Of a DNA stretch of 64,000 nucleotides, positions 41,754 to 48,210 are shown one piece after another. A program made the position numbers and the translations under genes. Below the pieces are notes generated by a model. It was not told where the DNA came from. It saw nothing but the letters and a program-made list of their open reading frames with translations, and did not search any database. Source of the DNA: Donghicola sp041224595 (GTDB taxonomy: Bacteria; Pseudomonadota; Alphaproteobacteria; Rhodobacterales; Rhodobacteraceae); the NCBI RefSeq assembly GCF_041224595.1, contig NZ_JBGFGN010000108.1:41925-105924 (forward strand). The letters are read 5' to 3'. Position 1 is the stretch's first letter. The number at the start of each line of letters is the position of its first letter.

Positions 41754-44159
41754 ATGAGCAGCTTTGATGAATTCGATGCCTTCGAAGGCGCCTCCTTGTC
41801 CGCACGTGCCATGGCCGCGCGGCCGTCGCCCTATCTGGACGATCTGAACCCCGCACAACGCGAGGCGGTCGAGGCGCTGGATGGTCCCGTTTTGATGCTG
41901 GCTGGCGCTGGTACCGGCAAAACCAAGGCGTTGACCTGCCGCATCGCCCATCTGCTGAACACGGGCCGCGCGCGTCCAAACGAAATCTTGTCGGTCACTT
42001 TTACCAACAAAGCCGCCCGCGAGATGAAAGATCGGGTGGGCCGTTTGATGGGCCAAGCGATCGAGGGGATGCCGTGGCTCGGGACCTTTCACTCTATCTG
42101 CGTGAAGCTGTTGCGCCGTCATGCGGAATTGGTGGGGCTGAAATCGAATTTCACGATTCTGGACACGGACGACCAGATTCGCCTGCTGAAGCAACTGCTG
42201 AAGGCCTACAATATCGACGACAAACGCTGGCCGGCCCGTCAGCTGTCTGGCGTGATCGGCCATTGGAAGAATCGCTGCTGGTTGCCCGATCAGGTGCCGG
42301 GGGGCGAGGCTGCCGCATTCAACAACCGCGGGATCGCACTCTACAAGGCCTATCAGTTGCGCTTGCGAGAGTTGAATGCAGTCGATTTCGATGACCTGTT
42401 GCTGCACATGGTCACGATTTTCCAGCGTCACCCCGACGTGCTAGAGCAATACCAGCGCTGGTTCAAATACATCCTCGTGGACGAGTATCAGGATACCAAC
42501 GTCGCGCAGTACCTTTGGTTGCGGCTCTTGGCGCAGGGGCACCGGAATATCTGCTGCGTCGGCGATGACGATCAGTCGATTTACGGTTGGCGCGGGGCCG
42601 AAGTGGGAAACATCCTTCGCTTCGAAAAGGATTTTGACGGCGCCCATGTGGTCCGGCTGGAGCAAAACTACCGCTCGACCCCCCACATTCTGGCAGCGGC
42701 CTCCAATGTGATCCGCGGCAACGAATCCCGTCTGGGCAAAGAACTGTGGACTGACAAGGATGAGGGCGAAAAGGTTCGCCTGATTGGCCACTGGGATGGC
42801 GATGAAGAAGCCCGCTGGATCGGAGAGGAAATTGAAGCGCTCCAGCGCGGCACGCGGGGTCTGCGTCCGTATTCATTGGACGAAATGGCTATTTTGGTGC
42901 GCGCCTCCCATCAAATGCGCGGTTTCGAAGACCGTTTCCTGACTATCGGCCTGCCTTATCGCGTTGTCGGCGGCCCGCGCTTCTATGAGCGGCAAGAGAT
43001 TCGCGATGCCATGGCCTATTTCCGTGTTGTGACATCGAATGATGACGATCTGGCGTTCGAGCGGATTGTGAACACGCCGAAACGTGGCCTTGGGGACAAA
43101 GCGCAGCAGAATATCCAGCAAACTGCACGGCATCATGGGGTGTCCTTGGTTGAAGGTGCGCGGATCTTGCTGGACGAAAAGGGAATCGGTGGCAAAGGGG
43201 CCAAAGAGCTGCGCATCCTGCTCGATGGGATCGAGCGATGGTCCGAGGTTGCTCGCACGCACACCAGCCGCGCTGTTCTTGACGACGATGAAGCGGTGAT
43301 CGACGACGGCGGCGCGCGCACCTCCATGACTCATATGGAGTTGGCCGAAATCATTCTGGATGAGTCCGGCTACACAGCGATGTGGCAAAATGACAAAACG
43401 CCCGAGGCGCCAGGCCGCTTGGAAAACCTGAAGGAACTGGTGAAGGCGCTAGAAAGCTTCGAAAACCTGCAGGGGTTTTTGGAGCATGTCAGCCTCGTCA
43501 TGGACAATGAGTCCGATGCTGAGGGCGCAAAGGTGTCGATCATGACGCTGCACGCTGCCAAGGGTCTGGAGTTTCCAGCCGTTTTCTTGCCCGGTTGGGA
43601 GGATGGCCTGTTTCCGTCCCAACGGGCAATGGATGAAAGTGGTCTGAAGGGCCTCGAGGAAGAGCGCCGTCTTGCCTATGTTGGAATCACTCGCGCCGAA
43701 GAGATTGCGACCATTAGCTTCGCGGGCAATCGCCGCGTCTACGGACAATGGCAGAGCCAGATGCCCTCTCGGTTTGTCGATGAACTGCCAGAGGAACATG
43801 TCGAGGTGCTTACCCCGCCCGGTCTATATGGCGGCGGGTATGGTGCGGCCAGTCCCATGTCGTCCCGTCTGGATGAGCGGGCCGCAAGCACAGATGCGTA
43901 TAATTCCCCCGGTTGGAAGCGCTTGCAGGAGCGCAGCGGGAGCCGTCCCGTCAGTCAACCACGCGAGTCCCGTGCGCCGGTAATAGATGCGCAGGCGATC
44001 AGCAGTCACACGGTCGGCGAGCGTGTGTTCCACCAGAAATTTGGCTACGGCGAAATCATTGGGATTGAGGGCGATAAATTGGAGATCGCTTTTGACAAGG
44101 CCGGAACCAAGAAGGTCGTCGCCAAATTCGTGACGACACCGAACGACATCCCGTTTTAA
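41754..44159 (+). CDS. uvrD: ATP-dependent DNA helicase UvrD/PcrA
   Basis: A superfamily 1 3'-5' helicase for nucleotide excision and mismatch repair. The 801-residue product shows the Q motif (LNPAQREAVEALDG), Walker A LAGAGTGKTKAL near residue 46, DEYQDTN (Walker B), VGDDDQSIYGWRGAE, QNYRS, VSIMTLHAAKGLEFPAVFLP and YVGITRAEE. The C-terminal ~60 residues (FHQKFGYGEIIGIEGDKLEI) form the Tudor-like RNA polymerase-binding domain of PcrA/UvrD. I chose the ATG at 41754 (MSSFDEFDAFEG). A perfect LexA box upstream predicts SOS control, as known for uvrD elsewhere. Confidence 0.96.
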   Translation: MSSFDEFDAFEGASLSARAMAARPSPYLDDLNPAQREAVEALDGPVLMLAGAGTGKTKALTCRIAHLLNTGRARPNEILSVTFTNKAAREMKDRVGRLMGQAIEGMPWLGTFHSICVKLLRRHAELVGLKSNFTILDTDDQIRLLKQLLKAYNIDDKRWPARQLSGVIGHWKNRCWLPDQVPGGEAAAFNNRGIALYKAYQLRLRELNAVDFDDLLLHMVTIFQRHPDVLEQYQRWFKYILVDEYQDTNVAQYLWLRLLAQGHRNICCVGDDDQSIYGWRGAEVGNILRFEKDFDGAHVVRLEQNYRSTPHILAAASNVIRGNESRLGKELWTDKDEGEKVRLIGHWDGDEEARWIGEEIEALQRGTRGLRPYSLDEMAILVRASHQMRGFEDRFLTIGLPYRVVGGPRFYERQEIRDAMAYFRVVTSNDDDLAFERIVNTPKRGLGDKAQQNIQQTARHHGVSLVEGARILLDEKGIGGKGAKELRILLDGIERWSEVARTHTSRAVLDDDEAVIDDGGARTSMTHMELAEIILDESGYTAMWQNDKTPEAPGRLENLKELVKALESFENLQGFLEHVSLVMDNESDAEGAKVSIMTLHAAKGLEFPAVFLPGWEDGLFPSQRAMDESGLKGLEEERRLAYVGITRAEEIATISFAGNRRVYGQWQSQMPSRFVDELPEEHVEVLTPPGLYGGGYGAASPMSSRLDERAASTDAYNSPGWKRLQERSGSRPVSQPRESRAPVIDAQAISSHTVGERVFHQKFGYGEIIGIEGDKLEIAFDKAGTKKVVAKFVTTPNDIPF

Positions 44160-44184
44160 AGCGCCGCAGATCGGTCCGTTATTT

Positions 44185-44215
44185 AGGTCGCCTTCGGGCG
44201 GCCTTTTTCATTTTC
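44185..44215 (+). terminator. Terminator of uvrD
   Basis: AGGTCGCC and GGCGGCCT pair (one G-U) around a TTCG tetraloop, followed by TTTTCATTTT. Confidence 0.9.
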
Positions 44216-44223
44216 TGAAGTGA

Positions 44224-44270
44224 GAAATAAAAAAGCGGTGGCGCCAGGGAGGAGGAGAGGCGCCACCGCT
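44224..44270 (-). terminator. Terminator hairpin of the CcsR-like array
   Basis: On the minus strand a perfect 12-bp stem, AGCGGTGGCGCC / GGCGCCACCGCT, closes the same 13-nt loop as the other hairpins (UCUCCUCCUCCCU) and is followed by TTTTTATTTC. The terminator itself thus carries the anti-Shine-Dalgarno loop. Confidence 0.85.
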
Positions 44271-44281
44271 AAAATACAGGT

Positions 44282-44361
44282 GCTGCAGGGAGGAGGAGAG
44301 CAGCCTCTGATTTCGAATTAGGGTGCGGCGATATCCAGGGAGGAGGAGAGGATATCGCCGC
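44282..44361 (-). ncRNA. CcsR/cuckoo-like sRNA unit 4
   Basis: Two hairpins: a 12-bp stem (44325-44336 with 44350-44361) and a smaller one (44282-44286 with 44300-44304), both with loop UCUCCUCCUCCCU in RNA sense. They are separated by a TAATTCGAAATCA-type spacer and followed by an 11-nt linker before the terminator hairpin. Confidence 0.75.
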
Positions 44362-44372
44362 TGATCTACAGA

Positions 44373-44448
44373 ATGCTCAGGGAGGAGGAGAGAGCATCCT
44401 GATCTCGAATTAGGTGCGGCGACACAGGGAGGAGGAGAGTGTCGCCGC
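44373..44448 (-). ncRNA. CcsR/cuckoo-like sRNA unit 3
   Basis: A 10-bp hairpin (44416-44425 with 44439-44448) and a 6-bp hairpin (44373-44378 with 44392-44397), identical 13-nt loops, spacer CTAATTCGAGATCA, 11-nt linkers (TCTGTANATCA) on both sides. Confidence 0.78.
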
Positions 44449-44459
44449 TGATTTACAGA

Positions 44460-44539
44460 ATGCTCAGGGAGGAGGAGAGAGCATCCTGATCTCGAATTAG
44501 ATGCGGCAACACTCAGGGAGGAGGAGAGAGTGTTGCCGC
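44460..44539 (-). ncRNA. CcsR/cuckoo-like sRNA unit 2
   Basis: A 12-bp hairpin (44503-44514 with 44528-44539) and a 6-bp hairpin (44460-44465 with 44479-44484), the latter with the same stem sequence as in unit 3. The loops are the same 13 nt. Confidence 0.78.
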
Positions 44540-44550
44540 TGATAACAGAC

Positions 44551-44625
44551 GCCGCAGGGAGGAGGAGAGCGGCAATCTGAACCTTGTAGGGTTGGCGGCA
44601 AGCCAGGGAGGAGGAGGTTGCCGCC
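44551..44625 (-). ncRNA. CcsR/cuckoo-like sRNA unit 1
   Basis: The first and most divergent unit: an 8-bp hairpin (44594-44601 with 44618-44625) whose loop differs at one end, and a 5-bp hairpin (44551-44555 with 44569-44573) with the standard loop. A short degenerate hairpin with loop TCCTCCC (44637-44651) precedes it, 18 bp after the DUF1127 stop. Confidence 0.7.
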
Positions 44626-44669
44626 GGATCGAAGGTGCGGGGGAGGACCGCGCCGACAATCTGAATTCT

Positions 44670-44894
44670 TTAGAGTGCGCCGTAGCGCTCGTTCGCCGCT
44701 GCGATGGCGACGCCCATGATCTGGGAGCGATGCATGCCAAGATCGGCCAGTTCGCGTCCCGATAGGGCGTTCAGTTCCTTCACAGTCTCGCGGATCAACA
44801 TCTGACGTGCGATCTTTGCTTTGAGGGTTTCAAAGAAGCTGAGGGTTCCAGCCTTTTGAGCGCCCTGTGCGCGGATGTCTGATGCGTATGCCAT
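44670..44894 (-). CDS. DUF1127-domain small protein (CcaF1-like)
   Basis: The 74-residue product begins MAYASDIRAQGAQKAGTLSF. It ends in the DUF1127 pattern: RETVKELNALSGRELADLGM followed by HRSQIMGVAIAAANERY. In Rhodobacter sphaeroides the same kind of gene (RSP_6037, renamed CcaF1, an RNA-binding protein) heads the CcsR1-4 operon, transcribed from RpoHI/RpoHII promoters. Here it likewise precedes a hairpin array on its own strand, which supports the same role, by analogy. I could not identify a convincing sigma-32-type promoter upstream. Confidence 0.88.
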   Translation of the reverse strand: MAYASDIRAQGAQKAGTLSFFETLKAKIARQMLIRETVKELNALSGRELADLGMHRSQIMGVAIAAANERYGAL

Positions 44895-45760
44895 TCGTAC
44901 AGCCTTTAACTCGTCTATCTGACGGCCCGTGAGTATTTACCTCAGTTTGTGTGCCGTCCTGTTGATACTGAATGTACGCCGATGCTGCAGATGCACAATC
45001 CCACTAAGCCTCAAGGCTGCTATGCGCCCTGCGCATGACTATAGTGCCATGAAAACAGGCGAAAAAATGGGCGCTTTGGCGGAACTTTAACGGGAGTTTG
45101 GGCGTGCAAGGATCACCTATTGGGCGGGTCCGCTATGCAGCCTGGGTATAACAGCCTAGAAAAATATGCTTTTGCGCCGGAGGTTTGCGGGAATAGCGGG
45201 CCCGTTCCGTGGTGAGCGAGCTGGCCTAGGCGAGATCCCAGGAGGCATTTTGGGCCATATTCGATTCTGTGCTACCCCTGAAATAGTCCTGTTGCAGGAA
45301 AGACACGTGGCTTTGTTGCATCGCATCATATGGCCCATGACGCTGAGGCCGCAGTGTGCGACTCGCAGAGATATTTGGGAAATTATGGTGCAGCCCATAG
45401 GTGCACATCGAAGTGACGCCGAGGGGGCAGGGTCGTCCCATTGCGTCCCATGAAAATCCAGACTTGAGTCTGCATGGAGTGCCGCGCTGTGGGGGTATCT
45501 ATATATAGAGAGCTCACGGAGCTCTTTTTTCGCCAAAAAGCGGTGGCATCCACCTCTGACCTTGGAGTTCTCTTTGGTGATTCCATGGGATTTCGTGGGA
45601 AGGCCCAATTCACACGATCGATTCCCACCTGAATCACGGCCAATCGAGCGTTCGTGAGGCACGGCGGTCACTTTTTTCAGCCAAGACTCTCGACATGTGT
45701 CCTCGGAATTATGGGAAGAACGCCGCCTATCTATGGGAATCCCCTGAAATTTCCAGAATC

Positions 45761-45769
45761 TGTGGATAA
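45761..45769 (-). promoter_or_regulatory. DnaA box 1
   Basis: TGTGGATAA, the reverse complement of the strict consensus TTATCCACA. Confidence 0.75.
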
Positions 45770-45922
45770 GGGCGCCATGGGAAACCATGGTTTGGCAGCC
45801 ATTCTTACGGGTCAAAAGAATCACGGGAGCGCTCATTTTCGTGAGATTCCGTAGGTTGTGCCCATTTGGGGGCATAAACTTTCGATAGAAATGAAAGTTT
45901 TTTCGCCGGAATACGCCCGCAG

Positions 45923-45931
45923 TTATCCACA
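45923..45931 (+). promoter_or_regulatory. DnaA box 2
   Basis: TTATCCACA, an exact match. Confidence 0.75.
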
Positions 45932-45971
45932 AGCCAAATGTCTAGATGATGTGGTTAACGCGACCGTGAGG

Positions 45972-45985
45972 GGGAATATATTCCC
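45972..45985. repeat. 14-bp perfect palindrome
   Basis: GGGAATATATTCCC, between DnaA boxes 2 and 3. Confidence 0.5.
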
Positions 45986-46029
45986 GAATTGAGAGTTCTA
46001 GTGTCGCAATTCGAGACGTCAGCTAACAC

Positions 46030-46038
46030 TTATCCACA
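46030..46038 (+). promoter_or_regulatory. DnaA box 3
   Basis: TTATCCACA, an exact match, 33 bp upstream of the TTGATT element of the mraZ leader promoter. Confidence 0.75.
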
Positions 46039-46075
46039 TGGGTAGGTGGGGCAGTTCCCCAAAAAAACCGTTGAT

Positions 46076-46100
46076 TACCATGATTTCCCATGGCATCCCT
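46076..46100 (-). promoter_or_regulatory. Candidate MraZ boxes
   Basis: On the minus strand AGGGA-N5-TGGGA-N5-TGGTA gives three direct repeats with a 10-bp period. MraZ of E. coli binds TGGGN repeats spaced by 5 nt at its own promoter. The boxes lie just after TTGATT (46071-46076), a possible -35 element. Confidence 0.45.
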
Positions 46101-46104
46101 AAGT

Positions 46105-46313
46105 CACAAGATGAGAACGGGCAAATAAAGGGACGACAAAAGATCCCGAAAAGGCTCAGGCAGTTTCATACAGGCACCCCGCTTTCATCAAAATAGATCC
46201 GGCTGGTGGGCAGTATACATCCCCCCAGGTGGCTTGCACAGCCGGACACCCAGTAATGGGACGAGGGGCGGCGGGTTGAGCAGTGGCAGACGCTCAACCC
46301 GCCGTTTTCGTTT
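46105..46313 (+). ncRNA. UpsM-like sRNA from the mraZ leader
   Basis: In Rhodobacter sphaeroides the dcw cluster is preceded by a long leader from which the abundant sRNA UpsM arises by partial termination. Here a leader of about 250 nt likewise ends in a strong terminator 44 bp before the mraZ start. The 5' end is an estimate from the possible promoter; sequence identity to UpsM was not checked. Confidence 0.5.
46270..46313 (+). terminator. Terminator within the mraZ leader
   Basis: A perfect 12-bp stem, GGCGGGTTGAGC (46270-46281) with GCTCAACCCGCC (46292-46303), followed by GTTTTCGTTT. mraZ expression would need readthrough. Confidence 0.85.
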
Positions 46314-46356
46314 CATCACCCGATAAACCAAGAACGACCTGGGGACGGAGCGGGCA

Positions 46357-46863
46357 GTGAGCCAACAGTGGTTCATAGGCGAAAGCCACCACAAGGTGGA
46401 TACGAAAGGTCGGGTCTCTATTCCCGCTGCCTTCCGTAAAGTGCTTGCCGCTGGCGATCCCGAGTTCTCCGAAGGGGCAAACCCGCAGGTCGTTGTTGTC
46501 TACGGCGACGCGCGCCGCGACTATCTTGAATGCATGACCATCAAGGCCATGAACAAGATCCAGCGCAAAATGCTGAAGATGCCCCCCGCGAGTCCGCAGC
46601 GCCGCGCTTTGCAGAAGATGTATTCGACCCAAGCTCTGGTAACGTCGGTGGACGAGACCGGTCGTCTGGTGTTACCCGCCAAGCTCCGCAACAAAATCGG
46701 CATCAGCAATGAGGCCGTGTTTGCCGGCACAGGCGAGAATTTCCAGATCTGGAGCACCGAGACCTACGAGATCGAAAACGGCCTGGTCACAGGCGACGAC
46801 GACTTCGATCCGGACCTCGATCCGTCTCACTACCTGTTCGGCGACGACGAAGACGAGGAATAA
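46357..46863 (+). CDS. mraZ: Transcriptional regulator MraZ
   Basis: An AbrB-like DNA-binding protein that represses its own promoter and the start of the dcw cluster. The 168-residue product has the two MraZ repeats, GESHHKVDTKGRVSIPAAFR near residue 8 and LVTSVDETGRLVLPAKLRNK near residue 94. An acidic C-terminal tail ends YLFGDDEDEE. The start is GTG at 46357, with GGAG 6 nt upstream. It is followed 4 bp later by rsmH, the first of a tightly packed series. Confidence 0.95.
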   Translation: MSQQWFIGESHHKVDTKGRVSIPAAFRKVLAAGDPEFSEGANPQVVVVYGDARRDYLECMTIKAMNKIQRKMLKMPPASPQRRALQKMYSTQALVTSVDETGRLVLPAKLRNKIGISNEAVFAGTGENFQIWSTETYEIENGLVTGDDDFDPDLDPSHYLFGDDEDEE

Positions 46864-46867
46864 TCAG

Positions 46868-47854
46868 ATGTCGCAGGACACACAGACTGGCGCCCCGCAT
46901 ATTCCGGTACTGATCCGGCCTTTGATTGCGGCGGTTGCGCCGGTGTCCGGCGTGTGGCTGGACGGCACCTTTGGGGCAGGGGGATACACCCGCGAACTGC
47001 TGGCCGCAGGTGCGGACAAAGTGTACGGCGTTGATCGCGATCCATTGGCTCATGAAATGGCGCAGAAGTGGGTCGGCGAGTATGACGGGCGCATCGACCT
47101 GGTGCGTGGCACGTTTTCCCGTTTGGATGAGTACGCGCAGGATCTGGATGGCGTGGTTCTGGACCTAGGGGTCAGTTCCATGCAGCTCGATTTGGCGGAA
47201 CGCGGTTTCAGCTTTATGCGCGACGGGCCGCTCGACATGCGGATGTCTCAGGACGGACCCAGCGCGGCGGATTTGGTGAACGAGGCCAGTGAAGCCGAAC
47301 TTGCCGACGTTATATATCTGTTCGGAGAAGAGCGTGCCTCGCGCCGGATCGCCAAGGCGATTGTCAAAGCCCGCGCGCTTGAGCCGATCACCACGACCCT
47401 GCGCCTGACCGAAATCGTCGAAAGCTGCCTGCCGCGACCGAAACCCGGACAGGCCCACCCCGCCACGCGTACTTTCCAAGGTCTGCGGATCGCGGTGAAC
47501 GACGAATACGAAGAGCTGCTGGGTGGATTGATGGCCGCTGAACGGGCGCTGAAACCTGGTGGAAAGCTGGCGGTTGTGACCTTCCACTCGATCGAGGACC
47601 GGATCGTCAAACGTTTCCTGACCCAAGCGTCTGGTGGGGGCGGTCGGGCCAACCGCTATGCCCCCGAGACGGTACAGCCAAAAGAACGTTTCAAATTGAC
47701 GCCTCGCAAGGCGATCGCCCCCGATTCAGAAGAGTTGGAGCGGAACCCGCGTGCGCGGTCTGCAAAGCTGCGTGTTGCAGTGCGGACCGATGTGCCTGCG
47801 GGGGCGGTGGACGAAGACGCCTTGGGGCTGCCCCGACTGAAGAGGAACGGATAA
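46868..47854 (+). CDS. rsmH: 16S rRNA (cytosine1402-N4)-methyltransferase
   Basis: It methylates C1402 in the ribosomal P site; also called MraW. The 328-residue product shows HIPVLIRPLIAAVAP, the SAM motif DGTFGAGGYTRELLAAGADK, VLDLGVSSMQLD, ERGFSFMRDGPLDMRM, TFQGLRIAVNDEYEEL and VVTFHSIEDRIVKRF. I chose the ATG at 46868, just after the mraZ stop, rather than an in-frame codon at 46709 inside mraZ. Confidence 0.96.
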   Translation: MSQDTQTGAPHIPVLIRPLIAAVAPVSGVWLDGTFGAGGYTRELLAAGADKVYGVDRDPLAHEMAQKWVGEYDGRIDLVRGTFSRLDEYAQDLDGVVLDLGVSSMQLDLAERGFSFMRDGPLDMRMSQDGPSAADLVNEASEAELADVIYLFGEERASRRIAKAIVKARALEPITTTLRLTEIVESCLPRPKPGQAHPATRTFQGLRIAVNDEYEELLGGLMAAERALKPGGKLAVVTFHSIEDRIVKRFLTQASGGGGRANRYAPETVQPKERFKLTPRKAIAPDSEELERNPRARSAKLRVAVRTDVPAGAVDEDALGLPRLKRNG

Positions 47855-47856
47855 GT

Positions 47857-48210
47857 ATGCGCACTCTATTCGGGATAATGACGGCTGTCGTCGTAATTGG
47901 GCTGGCCTACTGGGCCTATGGCGAAAATTACCGCACCCAAGACGCGCTGTCCGAGGCCCGACAAGTGAGCAAAGAGATTGAGGCTGCGCGGTCGCGTCTG
48001 GCAGTCCTGCGGGCCGAGTGGGCCTATCTGAACCGTCCCGACCGTCTTCGGGATCTGGCAGACCTTAATTTCGACAGTCTTGGTCTTTTGAATATGACCT
48101 CTGCCCACTTCGGCGAGATTGACGAAGTGGCCTATCCGGTGCCCGTGAACCCTCTCTTCGAAGACGAGCCGCTAGAGTTATCCAGCGACCTTATGGAGAT
48201 GATGCAATGA
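47857..48210 (+). CDS. ftsL: Cell division protein FtsL
   Basis: A 117-residue bitopic protein of the divisome that joins FtsB and FtsQ. A membrane helix lies at residues 5-22 (LFGIMTAVVVIGLAYWAYGE). A coiled-coil region follows (ALSEARQVSKEIEAARSRLA VLRAEW), and then the short conserved LNRPDRLRDLADL. Sequence conservation in FtsL is low; position between rsmH and ftsI is the main support. Its stop overlaps the ftsI start (ATGA). Confidence 0.88.
   Translation: MRTLFGIMTAVVVIGLAYWAYGENYRTQDALSEARQVSKEIEAARSRLAVLRAEWAYLNRPDRLRDLADLNFDSLGLLNMTSAHFGEIDEVAYPVPVNPLFEDEPLELSSDLMEMMQ

Larger units (their letters stand above)
45263..46038. other. Candidate replication origin (oriC-like region)
   Basis: GANTC sites start at 45263, 45360, 45466, 45579, 45620, 45631, 45685, 45737, 45756, 45818 and 45845. 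This is 11 in 587 bp, where about two are expected. TTATCCACA boxes lie at 45761 (reverse), 45923 and 46030. AT-rich stretches (TATCTATATATAG at about 45497) and a GGGAATATATTCCC palindrome are included. Clusters of DnaA boxes with CcrM sites are typical of alphaproteobacterial origins. DnaA control of the mraZ promoter is the main alternative. Confidence 0.5.
44895..46356. other. 1.46-kb non-coding region between the DUF1127 gene and mraZ
   Basis: No credible protein gene. The left ~240 bp should hold the DUF1127 promoter. From 45263 to 45849 there are 11 GANTC sites. From 45761 to 46038 there are three perfect DnaA boxes. The right ~250 bp is the mraZ leader with a UpsM-like sRNA. Hairpins with T runs lie at 45509-45530 (AGAGCTC/GAGCTCT) and 45876-45903 (AAACTTTC/GAAAGTTT). 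Confidence 0.7.

Noticed and set aside
44234..44640. Regular repeats that resemble a CRISPR array
   Set aside because: The repeated part is a 13-nt hairpin loop flanked by different inverted arms, the spacing alternates, and no cas genes are near. It fits tandem sRNA hairpins.
45156..45932. 258-codon ORF on the minus strand
   Set aside because: No recognisable domain, unusual composition, no RBS, and it covers the GANTC and DnaA box cluster.
46105..46356. RNase P RNA gene upstream of mraZ
   Set aside because: The conserved GAGGAAAGTCC and ACAGAA-type segments are missing.
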